Shown in pieces: positions 42,496 through 53,979 of a stretch of DNA of 64,000 nt (the first letter of the stretch is position 1; each line of letters starts with the position of its first letter). A model generated the notes under the pieces. It did no database searches and was not told where the DNA came from. It saw only the letters and a list, made by a program, of their open reading frames with translations. The translations under genes and the position numbers were made by a program. Origin of the DNA: Dipteris shenzhenensis (taxonomy: Eukaryota; Polypodiophyta; Polypodiopsida; Gleicheniales); NCBI GenBank assembly GCA_047967505.1, contig CM106538.1; one strand, written 5' to 3'.

Positions 42496-45473
42496 GATGC
42501 CCCAGCCCACAAGACTACGAATCCCACCGTTCGGCGAAAGCGAAAAGTTGGACGGCACTAACTATCCACTCTAGAAGTTCAAGATGAAGACCATCCTCAG
42601 TGCATACGAGCTTTGGGATACTACTACTGGGGTGGATGTGAAGCCGGTTGTGAGACCGGATCCAATGCAGGACAACAGATAGTATCAACTACGGATGAGA
42701 TTCTCGCATGGACAAGAAGAAATGCAAATCATGGCACAACAACATCTACGAACTCTCAGCTTTCAGGGCTCGAGCAGATGTGAAGAACACTAAGCTGTGG
42801 CATGAGAGGTTTGGTCATCTAAACCTTAGTTCTTTAAAGGAGATGCATAAAAGTGGAATGATTGCAGACCTACCAAAAATTACAGATTTGCCTGATGTAT
42901 GTGAAGCTTGCATGATGGGCAAGCAGCATCGGCAGCCCTTTCCTAAAGAGGCCAGCAGGGCAAAGGCTCCTCTAGAGCTCGTTCACACGAACCTCTGCAA
43001 AAAGCTAGAGACAAAAGCTTTGGGTGGCTCCTACTACTTCATGACATTGATCGACGACTACAGTAGAAGGATATGGATATACTTCCTGAAGACTAAAGAT
43101 GAGGCTTTTAGTAAGTTCAAAGAATGGCATGTAATGGTCGAGAAAGAAACGAGGAGGAATGTGAAGAAGTTGAGATCAGACAGAGATGGAGACTTCACAT
43201 CAAGTGAATTCGAAAGTTACTGCAAAAGTCACAGGATCAAGATGCAGCACATACATCACAACAAAATGGAGTAGCAGAAGGCAAGATGCGTATCATTTGC
43301 AAAATGGGCAGGAGTATGATGAAAGGGAAAGATTTGCCAAAGTCTTTCTGGGCTGAAGCATGTAACACGGCAATTTACATTCTGAATCCTAGCTACACGA
43401 AGGCTGTGAACGGGATGACTCCACTGCATGCCTTTTCTGGTAAGAAACCTTCAGTTGCACATTTCAAAGTTTTTGGATGTGACTGTTTTGTGCATGTCCC
43501 TGATGCTAACAGGACCAAATGGGAACCGAAGAGCCGGAAGTGTATTTTCTTGGGCTACAGTGAAGAGGCGAAGGGTTACCATCTCTATAACCCTGCTACC
43601 AAGAAGAAAATAGTAAATCGCAATGTTGTCTTCTCAGCAGCTGCATCAACTGGAGGATGCTTCCTTCCCAGACAACCAGGACTAGGATATCCATCCAGTA
43701 CAACCACCAATAGCAGACCGAACTCCCCCAACAATGCTTGGGAGGATTCAAGATAAAGAAGAGGAAGAAGAGCCTGTAGAACCACAATGGCAATGGCCAT
43801 TCCCAAAGTGGGTAAAGTAGCTTTTAGATAGCAGAGAACCTCTAGCCATTGAGGAGGAACCATCCGAACACCGTCGGTCCAAGAGATTAGAGGAGCAAAG
43901 AAGGCCACAGGAACACTTGGTCAAGTATGCTTTGATGACAGAGGTGATCCGTGCTGATGAACCCAAGTGTCTTGAAGAGGCACAGGGTGATGATAGGTGG
44001 ATGGAGGCTATGCAGTCGGAGTATGGCTCCATAATGAAGAACAACACTTGGGACCTTGTGGATCGACCACCAAAATGCAAGGTATGGCACCAAGTGGGTG
44101 TACAAGAGCAAGTACAAGTCTGACGATGTGTTGGATAAGTACAAGGCTCGGCTTGTGGCAAAAGGATTGGCACAGGTACATGGTTTTCATTATCAGGATG
44201 CTTTTGCTCCCACAACTCGACCAACCACAATTCATAGTGTTTTGGCTTTAGCAGCCCAGGGAAGTTGGCCCGTGTTTCAGATGGATGTAAAATCCACCTT
44301 TCTGAATGGAGATCTCAAGGAGGAGCTATACGTGGAACAACCACCAGGTTTTGTGATCCCTGGTTCAGAAGGTAAAGTCTATAAACTGAAGAAGGCACTT
44401 TACGGGCTGAAACAGGCCCCACGAGCATGGTACCAACGGATTGATGCCTACTTTCTGCAAAACAGGTTCAGGAGGAGCCCATCTGATGCAAATTTGTATA
44501 TCTTCAGAGAAGGAGGCAGGTGTATGATTGTGGTCCTTTATGTGGATGACCTTGTCATAACAGGAAACCATGAAGAGAAGATCTTGTAGACAAAGCATTT
44601 GCTAGGAAGAGAGTTTGAAATGATAGACCTCAAACTGATGCATTTCTGTTTGGGGATTGAAGTTTGGCAAGAGCCAAAACATATCTTCATCTCACAGCTG
44701 AAATATGCTGGAGAGATACTGAAGGCATTTGGCATGGCTAAGTGCAAGACAGTTGGCACCCCTATGGAGGTTGACGTGAAGCTCTCAAACGAGGATTCAT
44801 CACCACTGGTGGACGAAGTGAAGTACAGAAGGCTTGTGGGCAGCTTGATTTACTTGTGCAACACCACGCGACCAGACATCACCTTTGCGACTGGTGTACT
44901 AAGCAAGTTTTCCAATAAGCCCCGAGAGAACCATTGGAGGGCAGGGATGCGAGTGCTGAAATACATCAAAGGCACACTTGATTATGGCATCACCTATACC
45001 AAGGGCAACATCTTGACCAGATTCTATGACTCGGATTGAACAGGAGACGTGGACAGCAGGGTTACTGTTTCTCAGTTGTTGGATCTGGAGCTTTGTCATG
45101 GGTCAGTAAGAAGCAACCCACAGTTGCTCCTCCTTCTACCGAGGCTTAGTACAAATCAGAATGTTTTGCTTCTTGTGAGGTAGTGTGGTTGAGGAGGATT
45201 TTAGGGGACATGGGTGCAGTGCAGAACAAGCCTACACAGTTATCATGTGACAATCAAAGTTGCATGGTGATTGCAAAGAACCCTGTGTTCCACGCTCGCA
45301 CAAAACACATTGAGATTCAATATCACTTTGTACGTAAGCTCATCATGGATGGAGAGGCCGACTTAGTGTACTGTCCGACTACAAAGAATGTTGTGGACAT
45401 CTTCATGAAGGCTCTTGGAAGAGACTTGCTGGAGAGGCATCTTCATCGACTTGGCATTGGGCCAAAAAAGTAA
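42496..45473 (+). pseudogene. Copia gag-pol lacking most of gag and the protease
   Basis: Gag begins at ATG 42,496 (PPFGESEKLDGTNYPL, then a stop where a conserved tryptophan is expected) and lasts about 65 codons. Near 42,690-42,710 it jumps to the GAG-pre-integrase domain (KLWHERFGHLN, CEACMMGKQ), so the rest of gag, the zinc knuckle and the protease are gone. The integrase core shows TLIDDYSRRIW and LRSDRDGDF; the glutamate motif is frameshifted near 43,270. Reverse transcriptase is nearly whole: WVYKSKYKSDD, QMDVKSTFLNGDLKEELY, KALYGLKQAPRAW and the active site VVLYVDDLVITG, with a stop at 44,587. RNase H follows in pieces (TRPDITFATGVLSKFS, CDNQSCMVIAKNPVFHARTK), ending at 45,473. Confidence 0.9.
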
Positions 45474-45492
45474 GTTCACTTGCGGGTGTACA

Positions 45493-45503
45493 TTGAGGGG
45501 GGG
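45493..45503 (+). promoter_or_regulatory. Polypurine tract
   Basis: TTGAGGGGGGG directly before TGTTAGATATC, the start of the 3' LTR. Confidence 0.8.
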
Positions 45504-46232
45504 TGTTAGATATCAATGCTCCACTCTCGTGTAACTACACGGGAACTAGCTAACTCTACTTGTAACCCCCCCATATGAGGAGAAGGCATTTGAGTAGCTC
45601 GGTTATCTGATAGGTCCTGGTTTGGACACCAGATTGGGGCCATGTGGGGCCTGATGGCTGGACGGCTTCAGATAGAGTTGGCACATTGCCAACTAGGCTA
45701 CATGCAGAGAAGGCATCCCATGACTGACCGCACTGAGGGTAGATGGAGCATTTCTCGAGGCAGTCCACTCTCGAGTTGCGGGGCCCGTTTGGAGCCCCAA
45801 ATGATCTCGAATGGTTGTGGGCCGAACAATAACCATAGGTTAGTTGCTCTATTCTGTGCCATGGTTCTATCATGTGGTCAGTGGCCTATTTCGAGACTGA
45901 CCCCTAGTCGGCCGTTTTGGGTGGACTAGATCGGCCACCCAATTGGGTCTAACTGACTATGGCTGGTGGCTATATAAGAGCAAGCCCGTGAAACCCATAT
46001 CATCACTGGCTATAGCAACCCTGATTCCTTAGCATCCCCAGCCTCTGTCCTCTACTATTTCTAGCATGCCATCGAAGCTTCTCACACAGGAGCACACGGC
46101 TGGGAGGCAGCGCCATCTATTGTATTAGTTCTACAGTAATCAAATTTGTGATTCTCCATACTATCTGCTTTTCTCTCTTGCATACGAGATATTGTTATCT
46201 GTTGAGCACAGACGTTGTATTGTTTTCTTATA
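45504..46232 (+). repeat. 3' LTR
   Basis: It starts TGTTAGATATCAATGC and ends GTTTTCTTATA, where the other copy ends TTACA. The second half matches the truncated 5' LTR. Confidence 0.88.
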
Positions 46233-48003
46233 GTCTCCTCGGATCTATGCATTAGAGTCATTGTTTACCGGCCGAGAGGAATGCTAATAAGAGAAAAAAG
46301 GATAAGGTTGTTGATGATGAGGATTTGGACTTGCATGTATGGATTTGGAGCCCATGGGTAAAGTTTTGGTATTGATCATGTCAATAACTTTGAGTTGAAT
46401 GTACCTGGTTTTGTACTGATTTGCATTATTTCACATGTGGTGCTTCTATCAACTTCCTATTGTCATCTAAGGACAGTGAAAGTGCAGTCTTGGAGCTTGT
46501 TGGGTGTCTAGTGCTGCCTAAAGCAAATATCCAATATGAACACCTATTCACCTAAGGACATCTGAGGATTGTGCCTTGATTTTGAGATTGAGTGCTTGAT
46601 GTGTTAGTGCCCTTCCTCTTCAATGGGGTTTTATTTATGCATCTATCGTGTCTAAAGTGGAAAAACTTGTGCATGTGTATATGTAGCCTATGTGTCTAGG
46701 TGCAAATTTGAGAGAATCATATCTACAAATTTATTCGTTGATGCTGTGGTTGAGAAACCATGTAATTATTTGTGGTTTGGAACGCAAATGGAATTTTACC
46801 GAATGCCACTTCTTTATTTGTTTTTATCCTTCTTTCTTTCAAAGACCAAGAACATCATTGGGAACTTCTTATCATGTTGGCCTTTGGATTTTGGAGAAGC
46901 TTTTCTAGTCTTGTACTTGAGTTGATAGGCATGTTGGCAAGCTGAACTAGTATAGTGAGGTGGCACTTGAGTTCATATCTAGATATGCTTTTGGCGAAAG
47001 TGCAACCTCTTGATTTTGTAAGATGGATGTTTGGATTGTGTTCCATCCTACGATGATGCATGTCTCTACTAATTTGTCAATATTTGGTGATGCATGTAGA
47101 TATTCTTTCGATCCCTTGGGTTCAATTCTTTCCATGTGTTGAAAGCATTTCATTGTGAAGTAGTGGTGCAAGGGGGGAGGATCTAGTGAGGACTTAGAGG
47201 AAGGAGGAGATGATAGAAGCTCCAACAATGAGTTGCAAAAGGTAGCTACTTAGTCGAGTCTTTTTGGGATTGTGTAACATTTAGCTACTGTAAAGGGATA
47301 GGCCAGCTTGTTCCTCAAATCTTAGTTTGGAATGGATTTTTAACAATGAACTTTGAGAAATACTTGAATACATAAACACTTCACCTATCAATCAATCAAC
47401 CAATCTATCTACTATCAATCTATTAATCTATCTATCCATCTATCTATGGAGAAAGGGGTTCATGTTGTTGCTATTGGAAGGATTGAAGTGCCTCTCAAAA
47501 TTGTGAAGAACTCTATTCAAGAGTCATTAGTGTGGTGTTGTGGCTGCCATGAATTGTTTTTGTTCAGTTTGGTTTTGTAAAAGATTAGAATTAGGATTCT
47601 ATTATTGGTGATGAAGAGGAGCGGAAGGTTTTGGATGACAATGGTTTTTAAATGTTTCATCCTAGGGTGTGCAGTGACATTTTGCCTCCATTTTTCATGC
47701 TATTATTTGTCCTCATTTTGTATTCTATTTTTTGTCCTCATTGTATTTATGGTGGGAAGGAGTTGCATGGTGTTTTAATGGCTTGATTTTTTGCAGAGTA
47801 CTAACATGGTGGGAGATCATGTGGAAAAGCACTCGAATAAGATTGTGTGATCGATGTTCGGTGTTAAAGTTATGGATTGGGAGAAAGGAGATGTCGATTA
47901 TTTAACTGTTACTAGATTGAATTTGTGTAAGTTCATGAGGAGGTTGGTTATAGGAGTGCTTCTTCGTACAAGAAGTCTGATACCAATAATAGTTTGAAGA
48001 TTG
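46233..48003. other. No gene recognised
   Basis: A short basic/acidic frame near 46,280-46,350 (KRKKDKVVDDEDLDLHVW) looks protein-like but has no recognised family. 47,390-47,450 has (ATCT)n-like repeats. Frames at 46,690-46,925 are A/T-rich and unsupported. Confidence 0.4.
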
Positions 48004-48550
48004 TGTGGGGGTTAAAGGCCACTGTACCTTAACCCATACTTGGGGACACAGCTTCAGACTATACAGGGCATGTGGATAGAAGGAGATCCACTTCTGGTTA
48101 TGTGTTCACCTTTGCAAGTGGTGTAGTGTCGTGGATGTCTCGCACACAAAAGTGTGTTGCTTTGTCTACCACAGAGGCTGAGTATGTTACAGCCATAGAG
48201 GGTTGCAAGGAGGCCGGCTAGTGGGAGATTTGGGGATTCATATAGGTATAATGACATTGCATAGTGCTTCCATGAGTGCTATTTAGCTAGCACGGAATCC
48301 AGTATTTCATGCAAAGGCCAAACACATTGAGGTCAGGTACCATTTCATTAGGGAGGTACTTGAGGAGAAGCGCATAAAGCTTGTCATAACGCTGCAGATA
48401 TGCTGACGAAGAGTCTATCTAGTTAGCAGTTTGAGTATTGTCATGTATTGATGGGCATTGGATAGTATGTCCATTGGTCGTTCTTCCTTAAAGGCACATT
48501 GGCCTTTAAGTGGAATGTTGTGGGGGTTAAAGGCCACTGTACCTTAACCC
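48004..48550 (+). pseudogene. Collapsed copia remnant: LTR start, RNase H, LTR start
   Basis: A 32-bp sequence starting TGTGGGGGTTAAAGGCCACT occurs at 48,004-48,035 and again at 48,519-48,550. Between them lies only the end of pol: GHVDRRRSTSGYVFTFASG, VVSWMSRTQKCVALSTTEAE and YVTAIEGCKEAG, then, after stops, ARNPVFHAKAKHIEVRYHF. The right copy is the start of a 3' LTR (TGTTGTGGGGG at 48,516). The left is a stub of the 5' LTR fused to RNase H by a large deletion. Confidence 0.75.
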
Positions 48551-50497
48551 TAGCTATGTACAATACTCAAACACACATATATACGAATGATATAGAAGAT
48601 TAGGGTGTTCTGTACCCACTTGTGTGGCTCTCCCTCTCTCTCACCCTCTTCCATTCCGCTTCCATTGAGAGCACTCTCAGATTGCTATTGTGCAATCTAT
48701 TCTTTTGAGTCCTTATAATGCATTTGTTGTGTTGAAAAGCTATACTGAAGTTCCCCATAAAAGTATGATGTCATTGCTTTTGAGGTTGCTCATGATTTTA
48801 ATACAAATGGAGGCATTGCTGGTTGTATAGGTGGTTTCAGTGATGTTTATTCTATGGTGGATTGTGTTGTGAGTGGTGTAGTTGTTCATTTTGGCTTAGA
48901 TTCTACTATAGGAGGTAATAGTGGTGGAGGTGTTGCTATAGCAATTGGTGATGTGCCTTTATGAGGGGATGGTATTATTTGTGATGATGTCAAGGCTTCT
49001 AAGGTGATGTCATTGCTATTATGGTGGTATTTGTAATGGGAGTGTTGTTTTGCTGATGTTGGTCATTTAGATGTTTGGGTGTTAATGTTCTTAATGTAGA
49101 TATTTTGAAGGATTATGGCTGTAGTGTTTTTGATGCTACTATTCCTTTTGATATCTTGAGAGTACTAAATATGTCAAATCTTCTCTCAGTGATGTTTTCT
49201 AGTGTCTGGTAGAGATGATGTTGAAAAAATTGTTTTTAAGAGGGACTATGGTGCTTTGTATGGTGATGATTATGATTTGGAGATTCTTGAGGAGTTGTCT
49301 TGTGTGCCTCCTTTGGTTGCACAAGTCATTGCTTTGAAGTTTTGCAAGAACATCGATGGTTCTTTTACATGGATCTATCTTCAACAATTGTGTGAAATAA
49401 CAGTTAGTATCTTTTGAGTTATTTGGCTAGTGGATTATACTTTGCGGCATCGACAATTTTGTCCATGACTAGTATCACCAGGATAGCTGATTTTATGTAA
49501 ATATTACTCTAATGGAAATAAATACATTGGTTCCTACAATTTTTAATATACGAGTTGTGTTTTTTTTGGGGGGTAAGCTAATGTGCCGTAATAAAGTGAT
49601 TCTATAAGTGTTTCGAAGGTTTTTGTATTATATTAGTTTTAAATACTTTTTTTATAAAGTAATAGAGCAGTGTGTAATACGTTTTTTACCATTACGGATA
49701 ATTTTTCATCCAATAATGGGGATCAAAACTCCCATGACCATAGTCCTTGATGGTATGAAGGCACACTAACCATGCCCACAAGTTGGAAGATAAACTCCTC
49801 TGCCTAGTCCCCTATAGTCCTCTCCAACCCAAAAATTGGCTTTGTGTGATCAATATCGTACCAAGGATTGTGGATATGGCTCCATCCCTCCTACCTACTA
49901 TTGATGTCCATCCTAAAAAGTGGTTTGTAATAATTATCAAACCTAGGATAATTAATATACCTCCTCCTACATGTCACTGTCAAGATCCTCCACTTGACAT
50001 TGACTGTTGAGGGGAGTTGCTAGGCTCCCCAAGCTTTCATTCATATCATCACAAGAATCCCTTGGTTGTTGCAAATTTGCTGATATGAGTTCACTCTTAT
50101 TATCCCGGTTTTCTCATCATCTTGGCTCTGCCATGTTTGAGTAGAAGAGTTATAAGATTTATGCAACTAAGCACTCTCTTTTTTCTAGCATCTATAATCA
50201 GCTAATGGATCTCCTAGCCTATCCATGCTCGCTATCTAGGTTGCTTTGTTATCTAGTCCATTAGCAGCTTAGTAGCACACATACTTGAAACAAACTATGC
50301 ATGTCTAGTTAGGCTTAAAAGTAGATGGATATTTTGTATGCCCAAGGTCATTCAAAAAATTTCACAATTATAGTCAGTTGTAGGTTTCCAAATCCATCTA
50401 CAAAGTCCAGATTGAACTCAATCCTCAAAAATCGAGGTCATAGATGGATGGTAGGAGAATTGAACTCGGTTCTAGAAATTACACACACACAAACACG
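48551..50497. other. Rest of the LTR stub, then no gene recognised
   Basis: About 48,551-48,720 probably continues the LTR. 48,780-49,420 has Gly/Val-rich open stretches with 'ggtgttg' wording but no domain I can defend. 49,500-50,300 is A/T-rich without features. Confidence 0.4.
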
Positions 50498-50577
50498 TTT
50501 TGTTCAAGATCCCCTTCATCTAGTGAACTTTCACCATCTTTTCTCTCTTGTGAGCACTTAGATCCTACTTTTCTACA

Positions 50578-50593
50578 TGGTATCAAAGCTTGG
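50578..50593 (+). promoter_or_regulatory. Primer-binding site
   Basis: TGGTATCAAAGCTTGG, one change from the initiator Met site, after the LTR-like end TTTTCTACA. Confidence 0.6.
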
Positions 50594-52367
50594 TTTCTCT
50601 TCTCCCTATTGAAAGACCATAGATTCAACAAGACCTTAGGTTCCAAGATTGTTTGATGCTTCGTTTTGATTGCAACTTGCTTGCATTTGTATGGAAATAC
50701 TTTTTTTTGGGTACAATGAGCTTTCTAGCAAATACTTTGGTGAAGGCCTAAAGACTTTGTCAGGAGTTCTTTTTTTAAAATTCAAGAGATTGAGAAAAGC
50801 AAGCAATAATAGATAGCAATGCCCTAGCATCAAGTAGGTCAAGTCAGAATTGTTGTAGTCGAGCAACATGGAAGGCATTAGAAGCAAGATTTTATTGCTT
50901 AAGTTTGATTAAAGAAAGCTAAGTGGCATTCTTTGTTTCTACTATCCAAGGGGATTTCGTCATGTTGCAGTACTTTGTTGATATGTTACAAATTGAATCT
51001 CTTTTTATCAGCTCTCTGCAACTATACACTGTTGTGGAGGTTATTTGTTGAAGCGTCACTATTTTTTTGGCTAAAGGCATTATCTCTACTATCAATGAAA
51101 TTATCCAAATGTTTCTCTTTTCTTTTTAAGTAGTTGAAGCTCCTTAGTGCTGGAGCTCTTTGCATTCTCTCTCGTTGCGACCCATTGTGGCCCGTTGCAT
51201 AAAAAGGGTGTCACGATTCTTCAAGTGAATGCTTCCTTGTTTTGTAGTAGTTCTATTTGATTTTTTGAGTTTTTCCCCTCTCCTTATGCTCTCTATAGCT
51301 TCAAGTAAAAACTTCAAGACTTGCTTTCAATAAGGAAGCTGCTTCTCCATGTTCATCCATCAACAATTCTCTCAAAAGCAGTCTTGTCTCTACATTGCCA
51401 TTTTCTCTCATGGAGGATCTTCTTTGTCTGGGAAAGCATTAGAGACTCCATCCTCTGTGTTGCTGTGTTCCAAGACCTCCTGGAGCATTTTTTTTGACAA
51501 CTTAGTTTTGTGAAGGCTACATGTGTGCAATATCTTCCTTCTAAGAAGATTTTACCTCATCATGTATTGCTGGTGTTTATAATTTATGCACACTATGTAA
51601 CATTTATCAAACCTTTCTCAAATATTTGGCTAAGGTGGTTGATCTAAAGACACATGGCATTTAAATCCATGGTCTCTTAAAAAGCTTTGCAAATTTTCCC
51701 ATTGATGGTCAAAGTTTGAGTTGACCTACTTTTTCTTCATACTATTTGTATTGATTGGCCACCATTGAAGTCGAAGTTAGTTTTTGTGAGCATTTTATTG
51801 GAAAATTTTTCCTTTTCTCTTAGGCTTGCATGGCTCAAGTGTTGATCATCAGCAAGCATTGTAAAATGGCAAAAAGTGTATTACTGTATCATTTTTTGGG
51901 AGAATCTTTTTTTATCTATGAAGTGTGAAGGGAAAGAGAGAGTTGAAATTCTCTAGCTAGAGGAAGAATATTTTTATAGCAAGAGGGGATAATGAAATCC
52001 CTTATAGGTTTTAAAATTTTATGTATATTTAAAAGCACCTCATGAAAAATTGTACTTGAACTTCTCTAAGTGAAAAGAGAAGAATAATCTTGAACACATA
52101 TTCTTGCCACATGCTATGTAATCTTGTATGCAATGCTTAGAATGCAAGGGAAACATGTTGGCTCTGAGAGGGGATGCTGGAAATACCATTCAAATGTAAG
52201 CAAGAAAGAGTGCATGGGTGAGTGGGTTTGGGCGAACATGTGAGAAGCCAATGAGATGCAAGTTTATGGGTTGGCAATGAGGATCCTTATCTTTGTATAA
52301 AAGCACACATGGGAGAAGTGTGTGATTGTGGAAGGAAATCCAAACTTAGGAGTTGGATAATCGTCTC

Positions 52368-52372
<5 letters not shown>

Positions 52373-52409
<37 letters not shown>
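52373..52409. repeat. (TC)n microsatellite
   Basis: An uninterrupted TC run within the putative 3' LTR. The left copy has an (AC)n run at the matching place. Confidence 0.9.
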
Positions 52410-52411
<2 letters not shown>

Positions 52412-52906
52412 GTTTTGTTCAAAAGCCACTATCTTTTCTCTCTTATGAGCACCTAGATCCTACTTTTCTTTAATCGGGACAAGCCATCCACACCACTCAT
52501 CACACATGGTATTGAACCATATTACACCTTACATCAATTGGTAATGCAACCTTTGTAGTAGAGCTTAAGAATCAAAGGCCTTGTTGTAGATAACAACTAA
52601 AGGTATACTAAAAAGATAAAAAGCGCATTTTTATCATACTCATGCTTTCCTCCACCAAAAACTCCCCTTGGCACACTATTTGATAAGAGAAGTTGCTAAG
52701 ATAAGTACACTAATAAACTTAGCTTTGAATTACCAATCTACATTAGTCAGAACATCTAGAACTGAAATTGTATTTACGATACTTTACTTGTAAAAAAACT
52801 TTCCACAAATTCTTAGTGCACTCATGCTTAGAAGTGCTTGTATGTGCATACAACATGCATTTAGCCTAGATCTATCTACCTAGTGTAGTATCTCCCTCCC
52901 CCCCTC

Positions 52907-52952
52907 TGTGTGTGTGCATGCGCGCACGCGTGCATGCGTGTGTGTGTGTGTG
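52907..52952. repeat. 46-base perfect alternating purine-pyrimidine tract
   Basis: TGTGTG, then GCATGCGCGCACGCGTGCAT, then GCG(TG)n alternates without a break. It is a strong Z-DNA candidate. Confidence 0.9.
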
Positions 52953-53963
52953 ACTTGTAACATGTATGTCATGATAAGGGAAATGATTATTTTGTTAATC
53001 TTTAAACGTTAGAATATTATTACACTACACAACAAATTGATGGTACAAAAATGTTTGTATTTATGATGGAGCCCTTAGATCTTGATGGGATTAAGTGGTA
53101 TTGATCATCTCGCTAAACTATGTAACATTGCGACAATGATTAGTAATAAAGATGTGCACCCTCTTGTCAGAGTGCACAAAATCGTAGTGCATGAGTCGTA
53201 GGCTAAGGGTAGATCTAAATGGGTAGATGGACCTTGAGGGATCTCAAGGGACGTTACTGAAGGGGTATCGACATTCATAGTAAGGGCAAATTTCCTTCTC
53301 TATCACCTTGCGTTCATGTGTAACTTCTCTCTGTCCTTGCATATACGTTAACTAGGAGAGAAATACTATCAAAGGGTTGTCTTCCCCCAACATCAAATCT
53401 TTGCATTCACTTTGCACATTTGCATTCTTGAAAGTTTGGTTCATTATATTTGGTATGAGATCTGTAATGATCCACTCAAGGGATGAATGAGGTTCATAAA
53501 AGGGACAAAAAAAGAGAGATGAACAATGGCAAACCTCCCGAATACAAGGGAGGCAATGGAAGAGATGGCCATAATAGACGCGCAAGTCTACATGGGTAGT
53601 AGTGTGTGGCGGCACCAAAGAAATTCATTGCGTTCCCTTGTTGAAGGTGCATTTCTGACACCTTTGGCAAACACATGGCAAACCATCAGTTGGGTGGACG
53701 AGGTGAACCTAGCTAAACATGGTAGACCAGATGAAAGGGTGAAATCCATGATTTGCATGGAAGCTTTTTTTTCCATTGCCAAAAATATTTCGTTGTGTTT
53801 CTATTTTTGAATGATGAATGGGTGTCCTAATGAGGCGACTCTGCCCCATATGAAAGCATCGTTCAATCGTCACATCCTTGGAGGAAAAGGAAGCCCCCAT
53901 CCTCCCTATTGGAAAGTTGGATTTAAACAAAATTTGAATCTATCCATCAAATACTCCCTATAA
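52951..53963 (+). repeat. LTR copy A of a third LTR family
   Basis: 53,040-53,340 matches 56,290-56,450 and 58,020-58,240 in order (TTTGTATTTATGATGGA, AATAAAGATGTGCAC, GAACTTGAG/GGATCTCAAGGGAC), and 53,820-53,963 resembles 58,770-58,900. It ends just before a primer-site-like TGGTATCAAGAC. The left boundary is uncertain. A further partial copy lies at 54,345-54,560. Confidence 0.5.
53526..53810 (+). other. Open frame inside LTR copy A, unknown
   Basis: A 94-codon frame (ANLPNTREAMEEMAIIDAQV ...) lies in the LTR-like region without a family match. It is probably incidental. Confidence 0.2.
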
Positions 53964-53979
53964 TGGTATCAAGACTTCC
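53964..53979 (+). promoter_or_regulatory. Probable primer-binding site
   Basis: TGGTATCAAGACTTCC after the LTR end CCCTATAA. The right-hand copy at 58,901 reads TGGTATGTAGAGC. Confidence 0.5.

Larger units (their letters stand above)
42051..46232 (+). mobile_element. Copia element with truncated 5' LTR and internal deletion
   Basis: The 3' LTR (45,504-46,232, 729 bp) is complete. The 5' LTR (42,051-42,426) matches only its last 380 or so bases, so the left end is cut off where a foreign reverse-transcriptase fragment begins. A primer site follows the 5' LTR and a G-rich polypurine tract precedes the 3' LTR. The coding part is broken. LTR differences are numerous (for example CACCACGG against TGCCATGG near the left end), so this is an old insertion. 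Confidence 0.9.
50498..52463 (+). mobile_element. Coding-poor LTR element, about 1.9 kb
   Basis: The last 80 or so bases before 50,577 (GTTTTGTTCAAGA ... TTTTCTCTCTTGTGAGCAC, then TTAGATCCTACTTTTCTACA) recur at 52,411-52,463 in slightly changed form, marking two LTR ends. The left one is followed by TGGTATCAAAGC, a primer-binding site with one change. GAGAGGGGA near 52,158 precedes TGCTGGAAATACC, the likely start of the 3' LTR (52,168). No protein domains are visible between. The start of the left LTR was not found, so the true left boundary may lie further out. Confidence 0.45.

Noticed and set aside
48760-49020. Gly-rich frame containing a GGNSGGG string as a Deg protease exon
   Set aside because: The surrounding residues do not fit the protease fold, the catalytic His/Asp regions are absent and stops follow. 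Composition explains it.
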